Part shown: positions 33,598 to 42,081 of the stretch, in pieces
Layout: every line of letters starts with the position of its first letter
Numbering within the stretch: the stretch's first letter is position 1
Origin: Desulforamulus ruminis DSM 2154
Lineage (GTDB): Bacteria > Bacillota > Desulfotomaculia > Desulfotomaculales > Desulfotomaculaceae
NCBI RefSeq assembly: GCF_000215085.1
Contig: NC_015589.1
Span: forward strand, 868,001 to 932,000
Direction of reading: 5' to 3'
Length of the DNA stretch: 64,000 nucleotides
The notes under the pieces: model-generated
What the model was told of the DNA's origin: nothing
The model's input: only the letters and a program-made list of their open reading frames with translations
Databases searched by the model: none
Program-made: the position numbers and the translations under genes

Positions 33598-34764
33598 ATG
33601 TCCTCGCAAGAAGAAATTTTTTCCACAGTCAGTACCAAGATTTGTTCCGGGCTAAGCAAGCGCGAATTGGAAAAAAGGCTCGGGGAAATCCAGTTTATTA
33701 ATGATGTTTTAATTACTTTAATAAAAAACACGGATATGGACAGTACGCTGGCGGCAATTCTGGATTTGGCCATCAAAATTACCAAAAGTGAGGCCGGTGG
33801 AATTTTGCTGGCAGACCGTTTTTTCAACGAAGCAAGAATTATGCTGGCACGGGGGGAACTAACAGAAGCACAATTGCAAAATATTTTAACCAGGGCTAAT
33901 TTTATCCGAAACTCGGCGGTGGCCAAAGAAGTGGTATGCCTGACCAAGAGTTCCCCGTGCTTTAGAGAAATGCTTAAGGTGGATCCGGCCCTGCTTTCCT
34001 TTATTTCTGTGCCTCTGATTGTGGAAAGAAAAACCATGGGCATTCTGGTGTTAATGCACCGGCAATACCATGGGGGTGAGGACCATCTGGCCAGTTATTT
34101 GCCTCAGGATATCGGAACCATTTCTGTTTTTGCCAGTCAGGCGGCTTTGGTGCTTCATAATACTCTCTTAAAATTAGAAAACGGTAAAAAGGAAGTCTAT
34201 TTGGAGACCATCGCCGCGCTGGTTACGGCCATTGATGCGAAGGATAAGTATACCCGTAATCATTCTAAAAATGTGGCCCGGATAGCGCTGGCTTTAGCCC
34301 AGGGACTTAAGCTTAGTGACTCGGAAATTCAAACCCTGGAGTATGGTGCTTTATTGCATGATATAGGCAAAATTGGTATCCCCGAAGCGATTTTAAATAA
34401 GAATGGCAAACTGGAGTATGAGGAATATGAAACAATTAAAAGTCATCCTGTTATTGGCGTAACCATTCTACAGCCGGTAGACTTTCTGCAAAATACCAGT
34501 GCCATTATACACTATCATCATGAAAGGATCGACGGTAAGGGTTATCCCAGTGGGCTCAAGGGTGAAAATATTCCTTTTGAGGCTCGCGTTGTTTCCATTG
34601 CCGATGCCTGGGATGCCATGACCTCGGACCGCTCCTACCGAAAAGGAATGTCCACGGAACAGGCACTACGAGAATTGCAAAATCATGCCGGAAGTCAATT
34701 TGACAGCTATATGGTAAAGGCTTTTCTGGCCATGATTAAACAAAATCCAATCTTGTCCGCCTAA
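33598..34764 (+). CDS. GAF and HD-GYP domain protein, probable cyclic-di-GMP phosphodiesterase
   Basis: This 388-residue cytoplasmic protein has a GAF-like domain at about residues 35-195 (SEAGGILLADRFF, SFISVPLIVERKTMGILVLM). The HD-GYP domain follows from about 200: TRNHSKNVARIALALA, LLHDIGKIGIPEAIL with the HD pair, HPVIGVTIL, and HYHHERIDGKGYPSGLKGENIP with the intact GYP triad. It should hydrolyse c-di-GMP, with the GAF domain as sensor. The ATG follows GAGGGTG. A Fur-like box covers the promoter, suggesting induction when iron is scarce. It lies just upstream of the MCP-feo operon. Confidence 0.9.
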   Translation: MSSQEEIFSTVSTKICSGLSKRELEKRLGEIQFINDVLITLIKNTDMDSTLAAILDLAIKITKSEAGGILLADRFFNEARIMLARGELTEAQLQNILTRANFIRNSAVAKEVVCLTKSSPCFREMLKVDPALLSFISVPLIVERKTMGILVLMHRQYHGGEDHLASYLPQDIGTISVFASQAALVLHNTLLKLENGKKEVYLETIAALVTAIDAKDKYTRNHSKNVARIALALAQGLKLSDSEIQTLEYGALLHDIGKIGIPEAILNKNGKLEYEEYETIKSHPVIGVTILQPVDFLQNTSAIIHYHHERIDGKGYPSGLKGENIPFEARVVSIADAWDAMTSDRSYRKGMSTEQALRELQNHAGSQFDSYMVKAFLAMIKQNPILSA

Positions 34765-34833
34765 ATTCTTTATCCCCGAGGTGAATCCTGGGGGTTAAAC
34801 ATTGAAAGAATATTAAAAAATTATTGTTGGTTA

Positions 34834-34863
34834 TTGACAACGATAATCGTTTTCAAATATAGT
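34834..34863 (+). promoter_or_regulatory. Promoter with Fur-like box for the MCP-feo operon
   Basis: TTGACA (34834-34839) and TATAGT (34858-34863) are spaced by 18 bases, and ACGATAATCGTTTTC between them resembles the GATAATGATTATC core of Fur sites. Confidence 0.6.
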
Positions 34864-34973
34864 TAAGATAATACATGCTGTATTTGCACGATTTATGTTA
34901 GAAATAAAGTTTCACAATCAGAAATAATCCTAATTTTAGAGAACCATTTGCAAAATGATTTTTAACTAATTGG

Positions 34974-34994
34974 TGATAATGAATTTAGTTATCA
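34974..34994 (+). promoter_or_regulatory. Second Fur-like dyad before the soluble MCP
   Basis: TGATAA-N9-TTATCA, with TGATAATGA continuing from the left arm, ends 4 bases before the AAGGAGG ribosome binding site at 34999. It could be a downstream operator or block translation. Confidence 0.5.
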
Positions 34995-35011
34995 TTAATT
35001 AAGGAGGAAAA

Positions 35012-35935
35012 ATGTTATCGTTTTTTGGAAAAGGGAAAAGTCAGGTTAAAAAACAAAGCCTAGCCGGAACATTGCTTTCAACGGAAGCAGTGGAATTGGA
35101 TGTATTAACCCGGGAACTGCTTGATTTAAACCACAACTTGATTAACTCCGGTCAGGAGATCCACGGCTTGGTTTCCGAGGCCACCGAAACCGCCCTTTGC
35201 AGTCAGGGGATGGTGGAAGAGCTAAGCAAACATGTAACGGAAGTCATGAAGCAGGTGGGGGACACCGGTTTGTCGGTAAAAATTGCCAAGGAGTTTGCCG
35301 AGCAGGGGGCTGTCCGCCTGCAGTCGGCCCGTATCGAGATGGAAGAGATCCAGGAGCAGGTTTCGGCCTCTATTGAAATGACTTCCCGCCTGCAAGAGGA
35401 TATCAAAACCCTGGGAGAGATGCTGCAAGCCATTAAATCCATAGCGGATCAAACCAAATTGCTGGCTTTTAACGCTTCCATCGAGGCGGCCCGGGCCGGA
35501 GAGGCCGGACGGGGATTTTCAGTGGTGGCCCAGGAGGTCAGTAATTTGGCGGTAAAAAGCAAGGAGACGGTGGATTATGTGTCGGCTACCCTGGGGCAGG
35601 TAAGGAACGTTGCCACCATGGCGGTGCAGGGGATGCACCAGGGATCTAAGGGAGTTCAAAACGGCATGCATTTAATTATTCAGGTCAATGATCTTTGCCA
35701 AACCATCGTGGAACACATGGGCAAGGGCGTGGTTGCTGTGGAAAGTGCTTATAGCAGTGCGGAAGCTTTAGATTTGGGAATGGGAGGGGTGCAGTGCATC
35801 GCTCAGGAAATAAAAGAAGTCATAGACAAATGTTCCGATATTAGTGGCCAGAGCGCAGGCGTTTTGACGACCCAAGCAAATTGTATGGAGCAATTGGCAA
35901 CCAAGCTGGCCGGATTACAGAGGCAAGTAAGCTAG
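35012..35935 (+). CDS. Soluble methyl-accepting chemotaxis protein heading the feo operon
   Basis: This 307-residue cytoplasmic protein consists almost entirely of an MCP signalling coiled coil. The hairpin tip reads [19 protein letters not shown] near residues 146-164, and [20 protein letters not shown] follows. It has no membrane segment and no recognisable ligand domain in residues 1-60 beyond a basic N-terminus ([12 protein letters not shown]). The stop is 29 bases before feoA with no terminator, so it is transcribed with the ferrous iron transporter from Fur-box promoters. An iron-linked taxis or signalling role is inferred from context. Confidence 0.87.
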   Translation: MLSFFGKGKSQVKKQSLAGTLLSTEAVELDVLTRELLDLNHNLINSGQEIHGLVSEATETALCSQGMVEELSKHVTEVMKQVGDTGLSVKIAKEFAEQGAVRLQSARIEMEEIQEQVSASIEMTSRLQEDIKTLGEMLQAIKSIADQTKLLAFNASIEAARAGEAGRGFSVVAQEVSNLAVKSKETVDYVSATLGQVRNVATMAVQGMHQGSKGVQNGMHLIIQVNDLCQTIVEHMGKGVVAVESAYSSAEALDLGMGGVQCIAQEIKEVIDKCSDISGQSAGVLTTQANCMEQLATKLAGLQRQVS

Positions 35936-35964
35936 TGATATTTTTGTTAGAGGAGGTGCCTAGG

Positions 35965-36186
35965 ATGAAATCTTTAAGCTGCGTTAAGCAAGGAAGGGTT
36001 GTTGTTATCCAGGATATTGAAGGTTGTCCTCAGCGCAAACGTCATTTAGAGGAAATGGGCTTTATTCCCGGTACTCCTCTGGAGGTTTGCCGTTGCTGTC
36101 AGCAAGGTCCCCTTGTTGTATCCATTCGCGGTGGTAAAGTTATGCTTGGCCAGGAAATGGCTCAGCATATCATGGTAAGGCCATAA
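35965..36186 (+). CDS. feoA: FeoA family protein, first copy
   Basis: This 73-residue SH3-like protein has the FeoA pattern RKRHLEEMGFIPGTPLEVCRCCQ then VVSIRGGKVMLGQEMAQHIMV. The ATG at 35965 follows AGAGGAGGTGCC. A Cys-Cys pair replaces the usual A-P-x-G-D region, which distinguishes it from the second copy. FeoA proteins bind the cytoplasmic part of FeoB and modulate ferrous iron uptake. Two feoA genes in tandem before feoB are common in clostridia. Confidence 0.9.
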   Translation: MKSLSCVKQGRVVVIQDIEGCPQRKRHLEEMGFIPGTPLEVCRCCQQGPLVVSIRGGKVMLGQEMAQHIMVRP

Positions 36187-36208
36187 AAAATTAAAAGGGG
36201 GCTCTAGA

Positions 36209-36436
36209 ATGATCACGTTAAAGGATGTTAAACCAGGCCAAACGGCTGTTGTGGACAGTGTTAAAGTGACTGGCCAGGCCAGAGGGCGGTTTATGGCCAT
36301 GGGAATTATGAAAGGGGCTAGGTTAAAGGTTATTAAAGTTGCACCTTTGGGTGACCCCATAGAGGTATTGGTCAAGTCTTATAATCTGTCCTTTCGTAAG
36401 GCTGAAGCGGAACAGATTATTGTATCTTTGGGATAA
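36209..36436 (+). CDS. feoA: FeoA family protein, second copy
   Basis: This 75-residue protein has the canonical FeoA features: AVVDSVKVTGQARGRFMAMGI then KVAPLGDPIEVLVKSYNLSFRKAEAEQI. The ATG follows AAAAGGGGGCT and the gene is 22 bases after the first copy and 15 bases before feoB. It is the standard FeoB partner in Fe(II) uptake. Confidence 0.93.
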   Translation: MITLKDVKPGQTAVVDSVKVTGQARGRFMAMGIMKGARLKVIKVAPLGDPIEVLVKSYNLSFRKAEAEQIIVSLG

Positions 36437-36451
36437 GGAGGGATTTGCTAA

Positions 36452-38347
36452 ATGTCAGCACTTAATGTAGCTTTAACAGGTAACCCCAACACCGGTAAGT
36501 CCACCATTTTTAACGCTTTAACCGGTGCCAGACAGCACATTGGCAACTGGCCGGGTGTTACAGTAGATAAAAAAGTAGGGCAACTGAACAAAGGCAATCA
36601 GAAAATTAATATTATTGATTTGCCGGGCACCTACAGCCTCAGCGCTTATTCAATTGAAGAAAGAATTGTTAAAGACTATCTGACCGCTGAAAAACCGGAT
36701 GTGGTAGTCAATGTAGTGGATGCCTCCAATATCGAGCGTAACCTATACCTGACGGTCCAATTATTGGAGATGGGCGTGCCCACCCTGGTCAATCTGAACA
36801 TGATGGATGAGGCCAAAAGCAAAGGCTATGAGATTAATCTGGGGGTTTTGAGTCAGCAACTGGGAGCACCGGTTATTTCCTCGGTAGCCACCAGCAGAAG
36901 TGGTCTGCAGCAGCTCATTGATTCTTTGGATCCCTCTTTTCTGGCACAGACCAAGGCGGCTGACAGTTCTCTGCTGACCGAACATCTGGCACAAATAGAA
37001 GCCATTAAAAAATCCGGCAAGGGCGCCGACTTGATTGAGGAAGAAATTATTGAAGCCCGCTATGAATTTATTAATAAGGTTTTAGATCAGGCTTTAGTAG
37101 CTAAAGAAGGCGTTCAGTCCTGGAGTGATAAACTGGATAACTTAATAACCAACCGGGTGCTGGGAATTCCTATTTTTATTGCTATTATGTATTTAATGTT
37201 TCAGATAACCTTTAGCTGGGTTGGTCAGCCCCTGGCCGATCTGGTGGACGGATTTATTGGAGAGACTTTGACCGGCTGGGTTGACGGAGGGCTGGCAGCG
37301 GCCGGAGCGGCTGAATGGCTGCATTCCCTGGTAATCGACGGTATTATTGCCGGGGTTGGTGGTGTACTGGTCTTTGTACCCTTAATTTTTACTCTGTTTT
37401 TAGTAATCAGCTTTTTGGATGGAACCGGCTACATGGCCAGGGTTGCCTTTATTATGGACCGGGCCATGCGTAGAATTGGCTTATCCGGAAAGGCGTTTCT
37501 GCCTATGTTGATTGGCTTTGGTTGCGGTGTGCCGGCTGTTATGGGTGCCAGGGCGCTGGATACCGATAGGGACCGCAAAATGGCCGTTTTATTGACTCCC
37601 TTCATGTCCTGCGGCGCCAGACTTCCGGTATACGCCTTATTTGCCGCTTTGTTCTTCCCGGGTCGGGAAAGTGTGGTTGTTCTTTCTCTTTATTTGCTTG
37701 GCATCGCCATGGCCATCATCATGGGCCTGATCTTTAAAAACACCTATTTCAAGGGAGACGCCGAGCCCTTTTTGATGGAACTACCGCCTTACCGTATACC
37801 TACCTTAAAAACGGTCTTGCTGCAAACCTGGGAAAAAGGAAAGGGTTTTCTGGTTAAAGCAGGTACCATTATTTTCAGTATGTCGGTGGTCATTTGGATT
37901 CTGAGCAGTTATAACTTTTCCGGCGCGGCTGAAATTCAAGACAGTTTGCTGGCTAGCATCGGCCACGTCATTGCTCCGCTCTTTGCCTTCCATGGTTTTG
38001 GTTCCTGGGAGACCGGAGTGGCTGTACTGACCGGTATTTTAGCGAAGGAAGCCGTGGTTTCCACCCTGGGTGTAATTTACGGAGTCGCTGAACTGGCGGA
38101 AGAAGCGGTGGATGCCGCATCACAATTGCAGGCTGCTTTGGGCGCAAGCTTTACCAGCCTTTCCGCCTATGCTTTTCTGGTATTCACTTTGTTGTACACT
38201 CCTTGCGCCGCTGCCCTGGGAACCATTAAAAAAGAACTGAACTCATGGAAATGGACTTTATTTGCGGCGGGTTATACCTTTGCACTGGCCTGGATTGTTT
38301 CTCTGCTGGTTTACCGGGTCGGCCTGTTACTGGGATTGGGTGGTTAG
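36452..38347 (+). CDS. feoB: Ferrous iron transporter FeoB
   Basis: This full-length 631-residue protein has the N-terminal G domain: G1 GNPNTGKST at 10-18, G3 DLPGTYSLSAYS near 55-66 and G4 NMMDEA near 115. A helical spacer follows, then the membrane part with Gate motifs (FGCGVPAVMGARAL near 353-366, and CGARLPVYALF near 387-397). It imports Fe(II) across the cytoplasmic membrane. The ATG follows AAGGAGGG. It belongs to the Fur-box operon begun by the soluble MCP. Confidence 0.96.
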   Translation: MSALNVALTGNPNTGKSTIFNALTGARQHIGNWPGVTVDKKVGQLNKGNQKINIIDLPGTYSLSAYSIEERIVKDYLTAEKPDVVVNVVDASNIERNLYLTVQLLEMGVPTLVNLNMMDEAKSKGYEINLGVLSQQLGAPVISSVATSRSGLQQLIDSLDPSFLAQTKAADSSLLTEHLAQIEAIKKSGKGADLIEEEIIEARYEFINKVLDQALVAKEGVQSWSDKLDNLITNRVLGIPIFIAIMYLMFQITFSWVGQPLADLVDGFIGETLTGWVDGGLAAAGAAEWLHSLVIDGIIAGVGGVLVFVPLIFTLFLVISFLDGTGYMARVAFIMDRAMRRIGLSGKAFLPMLIGFGCGVPAVMGARALDTDRDRKMAVLLTPFMSCGARLPVYALFAALFFPGRESVVVLSLYLLGIAMAIIMGLIFKNTYFKGDAEPFLMELPPYRIPTLKTVLLQTWEKGKGFLVKAGTIIFSMSVVIWILSSYNFSGAAEIQDSLLASIGHVIAPLFAFHGFGSWETGVAVLTGILAKEAVVSTLGVIYGVAELAEEAVDAASQLQAALGASFTSLSAYAFLVFTLLYTPCAAALGTIKKELNSWKWTLFAAGYTFALAWIVSLLVYRVGLLLGLGG

Positions 38348-38380
38348 GTTTGCCAAGAGCTTGAGTTGGGAGGGATGAAT

Positions 38381-38587
38381 ATGGAAAACATTACCGGATT
38401 GGTCGTCACCGCTGTCCTGGCTGCCGGGATTGGTTTCCTAACCCTGCGGGGATTTCGCCGGGAAGTATCCAGCATAAAAAATGGCAGTTGTTGTGGTTCC
38501 GATAGTTGTGGTTGCGGTGGCAGTTGCAGCAGTCAATGCAGCCACGATGAAACCCGGCAGGACCGCACAAAAACGCAAGAATCCTAA
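38381..38587 (+). CDS. FeoB-associated Cys-rich membrane protein
   Basis: This 68-residue protein has one N-terminal membrane segment (GLVVTAVLAAGIGFLTL) and a Cys-rich tail (GSCCGSDSCGCGGSCSSQC) of the kind described for FeoB-associated Cys-rich proteins (PF12669). The tail has seven closely spaced Cys in total and may bind iron at the exit of FeoB. I prefer the ATG at 38381 because GGGAGGG lies 8 bases upstream; the ATG at 38375 is an alternative. It is the last gene of the feo operon. Confidence 0.85.
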   Translation: MENITGLVVTAVLAAGIGFLTLRGFRREVSSIKNGSCCGSDSCGCGGSCSSQCSHDETRQDRTKTQES

Positions 38588-38604
38588 AAACCTAAGCCTG
38601 CTAA

Positions 38605-38665
38605 GTCTGAAGAAAGTTGAGGCCAGCTTTGGCCAGCACTTTCTTCAGACAAGGGGGCTTTTTGT
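38605..38665 (+). terminator. Terminator of the MCP-feo operon
   Basis: GTCTGAAGAAAGT (38605-38617) pairs with ACTTTCTTCAGAC (38638-38650), enclosing a second stem GGCCA/TGGCC, with a CTTTTT tract shortly after. Confidence 0.8.
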
Positions 38666-38692
38666 TATCTAAGAAAGATTAGAGCGAGGACC

Positions 38693-38709
38693 AATCATAA
38701 TTAATGATT
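38693..38709 (+). promoter_or_regulatory. Fur-like dyad before the small ORF and fez-like operon
   Basis: AATCAT-N5-ATGATT is a perfect dyad with GATTATAATGA overlapping its right side, 18 bases before the ATG of a 44-codon gene. It matches the NAT-rich Fur pattern seen at the other iron genes here. Confidence 0.5.
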
Positions 38710-38727
38710 ATAATGAGGTGAGAAAGA

Positions 38728-38862
38728 ATGGCGGATCTTAAGGAGGCGGTGGCTAGACTATTATTAATTAATCATCATATAAATTCTCAACTGCAATCAT
38801 TTAATCATGTCTTGGAAAAATATATTCATTACCTTGAGGACAAAAGCAAAAATTGGTATTAA
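38728..38862 (+). CDS. Small protein of unknown function, iron-island context
   Basis: This 44-residue frame starts with ATG after GAGGTGAGAAAGA, a good ribosome binding site. It encodes a probably helical, soluble peptide (ADLKEAVARLLLINHHINSQ, then FNHVLEKYIHYLEDKSKNWY). It has a Fur-like dyad upstream and ends 47 bases before the next Fur box. I do not recognise a family. It may be the first gene of the membrane operon that follows or a short regulatory peptide. Confidence 0.55.
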   Translation: MADLKEAVARLLLINHHINSQLQSFNHVLEKYIHYLEDKSKNWY

Positions 38863-38908
38863 AATATAAAAAAGTCTTTCCAGTTTGCCTTACAGTTGGA
38901 TAATAAGA

Positions 38909-38933
38909 AATGATAATGGTAATTATTATCATT
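38909..38933 (+). promoter_or_regulatory. Fur box before the fez-like operon
   Basis: AATGATAAT-N7-ATTATCATT is a perfect 9-bp dyad. It lies where an apparent ATG start (38910) would be, so that start is not used; translation begins at TTG 38958. Confidence 0.75.
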
Positions 38934-38957
38934 ATTGGTGAAGGGGTGGTTACTCCA

Positions 38958-39452
38958 TTGTTTAAACCTTCAAAATCTAAACTGGCTCTTGGACTGCTGG
39001 GGTCCCTGTTTTTTTGCCTGGCCTCCCTGCCTTTCAGCAGCAAAGGGCACCGGGCAGCAGGTTTGATTTTCTCCGGGTTTTCTTTTATGCACATGCATCA
39101 GTACAGAAAAGGTTTGTATCATCATCTGGGGAGGGAGCGTGACGGTATCAAAAATTTCCTGGAAGAGATCGGTGGAACCGTAAAGAAGAAAATGTTCCGG
39201 CACCTTACCGGTGTTCAAGTTTTGCATTATATTCCTGGCCGGGTAAGAATTTATTCCCGGCAAATCCACAATAACCAGACCAAAGCTCAGGATTTGAGCA
39301 ACTATCTAGCGGATATCAAGGAAATACAGAATTTTACGGTAAATCATCAAACAGGTTCCGTTCTCATTGAATATTCTCCCGAAGCTGTGCTTGGTAATAA
39401 ATTTCTGCAGGAAATAGAGGGACTTATTGCAAGTAAATATGACAGGAGGTAA
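38958..39452 (+). CDS. HMA-like membrane-associated protein with Pro-Gly-Arg motif, fez-like operon gene 1
   Basis: This 164-residue protein starts with TTG, 8 bases after AAGGGGTGG. Residues 8-45 form a hydrophobic hairpin (LALGLLGSLFFCLASLPF, then AAGLIFSGFSFMHMH). The second half is a degenerate heavy-metal-associated fold: LHYIPGRVRIYSRQIHNNQT near 93-112, then IQNFTVNHQTGSVLIEYSPE. No Cys-x-x-Cys metal site is present. An I/L-P-G-R-x-R motif before an HMA-like fold recurs in the last large gene of this operon. Such proteins accompany the P1B-6 ATPase in ferrosome gene clusters, so a role in an iron-storing membrane compartment is inferred. Confidence 0.6.
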   Translation: MFKPSKSKLALGLLGSLFFCLASLPFSSKGHRAAGLIFSGFSFMHMHQYRKGLYHHLGRERDGIKNFLEEIGGTVKKKMFRHLTGVQVLHYIPGRVRIYSRQIHNNQTKAQDLSNYLADIKEIQNFTVNHQTGSVLIEYSPEAVLGNKFLQEIEGLIASKYDRR

Positions 39453-39455
39453 TCT

Positions 39456-39959
39456 ATGAGTTATATGGCAGGCTTAGCGGTTGGCACTTTGATGGCCGAG
39501 CAACTGCGTAAGGCTGGCGGCAACGGAGGTATAAAGCTGGTTCATCGTACTGCCGGCCGCAGGCGTTATCATGATCCCAGGCTCAAGTGGGACGATCAAT
39601 ATGCTAAAAAGGTAGAGGGTTATTTTAAAACGGTACAAGGGGTTAACCGTTTCACCATCAATCGGATTACCGGTTCTCTGGTAATCAATTATCATTGTTC
39701 AGAGGAATTCGTAAACCACTTGATGAAAGACAAGATCTTTTTTCCGCGGGCAGGTAAACTAAGGAAAAGAATCCAGGGCATGTTTGGCCATATGAATGTC
39801 GGTGTATATAAAAGAACGGATGGATTTCTGGATTTTCCTACTTCCTTGGCGGGAGTTTTTTTAATCCTGGGTTTAAGGAAAGCCTTGCGGTTAAAACAGT
39901 GGCCCAGCGGTCCACAAATGATGTGGTGGTCTTATAATCTGATGAAAAAGGCACATTAA
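39456..39959 (+). CDS. HMA-like protein with C-terminal hydrophobic segment, fez-like operon gene 2
   Basis: This 167-residue protein starts 3 bases after the previous stop. Residues 25-90 repeat the fold of its neighbour: IKLVHRTAGRRRYHDPRLKW, with AGRRR in place of PGRVR, then FTINRITGSLVINYHCSEE, again without a Cys-x-x-Cys. Residues 125-145 contain a hydrophobic stretch (FPTSLAGVFLILGL), and the protein ends with basic and aromatic residues. The shared module with genes 1 and 4 suggests an assembly of related membrane-shaping or iron-handling proteins. Confidence 0.6.
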   Translation: MSYMAGLAVGTLMAEQLRKAGGNGGIKLVHRTAGRRRYHDPRLKWDDQYAKKVEGYFKTVQGVNRFTINRITGSLVINYHCSEEFVNHLMKDKIFFPRAGKLRKRIQGMFGHMNVGVYKRTDGFLDFPTSLAGVFLILGLRKALRLKQWPSGPQMMWWSYNLMKKAH

Positions 39960-39978
39960 AATGGTGGAAGGGAATTAC

Positions 39979-42081
39979 ATGAGGCACAGCAAACTCTGCT
40001 TTAGGCTAAGTAAGCCCATGTCCAACCGGCAAAAAGCTTTGTTGGAAGCCCGACTGAGATCTTTTCAGGGAGTGTCCAGCGCTTACATTGATGAGCAAGG
40101 AAATTTACGGGTGGTATGTTCTCCGGCGGCCGGTGGACAAGTTAGCAATTTTATTAAAAGGCATAGGCAGGATCAAAGGGGTCCCATTACTTACCAATCA
40201 GAGCTAAAAGAAGAAATTTCCAGAAATAGAAACGGCTTGATCACCTCCGCCGTTAGTCTAGTGGGTTTGGAGTTGGTCAAAAGAATTCATCCTGCAGCTT
40301 ATGGCGGAATGTATCTAGCCAGAAGCCTTTTGGTGCTGTTTATTTCCAGGTCCTTTCTTAAAAGCGGCCTAAAGAGTTTGGTTACCGATTTACAGCCTAA
40401 CGCAGATACCTTGACGGCTACTGCCGTAGCTGCCTCGGTGCTGGGGGGAAGACCGGAATCCAGTCTGACCATTATTTTGCTTTCCAATGCAGCAGAACTT
40501 CTGACCGGCTATACCGCTGAAAAAACCCGCAGCCATATCTCAAGAATGTTAAATCTGGATCAGCAACTGGCCTGGCGGGTTGATGCCGAAGGCCGCGAGG
40601 AAAAGGTTCCTGTGGAGTCACTGCGATCCGGAGACACTGTGTGTGTACATACAGGAGAGAAAATTTCTGTAGACGGCAGGGTTACCGATGGCCGGGCGGC
40701 TGTAGACCAATCTTCTATCACCGGTGAATATATGCCGGTGGAAAAGGTGGCAGGGGACGGGGTCTATGCCGGGACCATTGTTAAAAACGGTTTTTTAGAA
40801 ATTACAGTGGAAAAGGTCGGGGACCAGACGGCTCTGGCCCGAATTGTTCATTTAGTGGAAGAGGCCCATACCCGGAAAGCACCGGTACAAAATTTTGCCG
40901 ATAAGATTTCCACCATGTTGGTCCCCTTGTCTTTTGTAACCGCTGCTTTGGTATACGGGGTAACCAAAAACTGGCAGCGGGTGCTCAACATGTTGTTTAT
41001 TGATTATTCCTGCGGTTTAAAACTATCCACTTCCACTGCCATTTCTGCTGCCATTGGACGGGCAGCCAGCCGTGGGGTGCTTATTAAAGGCGGCAACTAT
41101 GTGGAGTCCCTGGCCAACATTGACACCGTGGTGCTGGATAAAACCGGTACGATAACCGCAGGGAGACCGGTGGTTATGGCGGTGGATACCACCGGGGAGG
41201 TCAGTGAGCAGGAAGTCCTGCTTCTGGCAGCTGCGGCTGAGTATCATTCGACCCATCCTCTGGCAACGGCTATTCTGGCCCGGGTCAAGGAGGCCGGCTG
41301 GCCTATTCCTCAGCACAACAGTACCGAAACGGTGGTTGGCAGGGGAATTAAAGCGTCTCTGCCGGGCGATGACACGGTGGGCGGCGGCTGGGTATTGGTA
41401 GGCAGCAGGACCTTCATGGCCGAAAATAAGATTGACTGTGCATCTTTTCATTTTGCGGAGACCCGACACCGGGAACTGGGGCATAACGTGGTTTATGTGG
41501 CCAGAGAAAACCAGACCCTGGGGGTTTTAGCCATCAGCGATCCCATTCGTCCTAAAATGAAAAAGGCCATTAATCGGTTAAGACGTTTGGGCATTGACGA
41601 AGTGGTTATGCTCACCGGGGACAGTAAGAATGTTGCCATGCAAACGGCAACCCATCTGGGAATTGATTCCTATCAAGCGGAGGTTATGCCTCAGGACAAG
41701 GCCCTGCTGGTGGCTAAAATGCAGCGGGGTTCCCAGGTGATGATGATTGGTGACGGCATTAACGATGCTCCGGCTCTGGCTTTTGCCGATGTAGGGGTGG
41801 CGATGGGGGGCAGCCGGACCGATGTGGCGGTGGAGGCAGCGGATATCACCATTAATATCGACGATCCTCTGGCGGTGCCGGAAACCTTGGGCCTGGCCAA
41901 GCAGACCATGGGCATTATCCGCCAGAATTTTGCCGCGACCATCACCATCAATACGGTTGCTATTTTGCTGGGGGCCATGGGAAGAATTAACCCGGTAGTA
42001 TCTGCCTTAATTCACAACACAGCCACCATCGGGGTGGTATTAAACAGTGCCAGGATATTGATAAAGGGGAGTAGCAGATGA
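39979..42081 (+). CDS. fezB: P1B-type metal ATPase with Ser-Cys-Gly membrane motif (FezB/P1B-6-like)
   Basis: This 700-residue P-type ATPase has a degenerate HMA-like N-terminus, membrane segments near 80-135, the TGEYMPVEK actuator motif near 245, phosphorylation site DKTGTIT (Asp387), HP motif STHPLA, and GDGINDAPAL near 590. Before Asp387, the metal-site helix reads DYSCGLKLSTSTAI (Cys345), lacking the usual Cys-Pro-Cys or Ser-Pro-Cys. One Cys without Pro and a Fur-box operon fit the P1B-6 group that loads iron into ferrosomes. ATG 39979 follows GGAAGGG; ATG 39961 is possible. The gene name is provisional. Confidence 0.7.
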   Translation: MRHSKLCFRLSKPMSNRQKALLEARLRSFQGVSSAYIDEQGNLRVVCSPAAGGQVSNFIKRHRQDQRGPITYQSELKEEISRNRNGLITSAVSLVGLELVKRIHPAAYGGMYLARSLLVLFISRSFLKSGLKSLVTDLQPNADTLTATAVAASVLGGRPESSLTIILLSNAAELLTGYTAEKTRSHISRMLNLDQQLAWRVDAEGREEKVPVESLRSGDTVCVHTGEKISVDGRVTDGRAAVDQSSITGEYMPVEKVAGDGVYAGTIVKNGFLEITVEKVGDQTALARIVHLVEEAHTRKAPVQNFADKISTMLVPLSFVTAALVYGVTKNWQRVLNMLFIDYSCGLKLSTSTAISAAIGRAASRGVLIKGGNYVESLANIDTVVLDKTGTITAGRPVVMAVDTTGEVSEQEVLLLAAAAEYHSTHPLATAILARVKEAGWPIPQHNSTETVVGRGIKASLPGDDTVGGGWVLVGSRTFMAENKIDCASFHFAETRHRELGHNVVYVARENQTLGVLAISDPIRPKMKKAINRLRRLGIDEVVMLTGDSKNVAMQTATHLGIDSYQAEVMPQDKALLVAKMQRGSQVMMIGDGINDAPALAFADVGVAMGGSRTDVAVEAADITINIDDPLAVPETLGLAKQTMGIIRQNFAATITINTVAILLGAMGRINPVVSALIHNTATIGVVLNSARILIKGSSR

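Noticed and set aside
38728-38862. Spo0E-like aspartyl phosphatase as identity of the 44-residue protein
   Set aside because: Size is right but the Ser-x-x-x-Asp signature of the Spo0E family is missing.
38910-38957. Upstream ATG start for the first fez-like gene
   Set aside because: This stretch is the Fur box itself (poly-Ile translation); a TTG at 38958 has a proper ribosome binding site.
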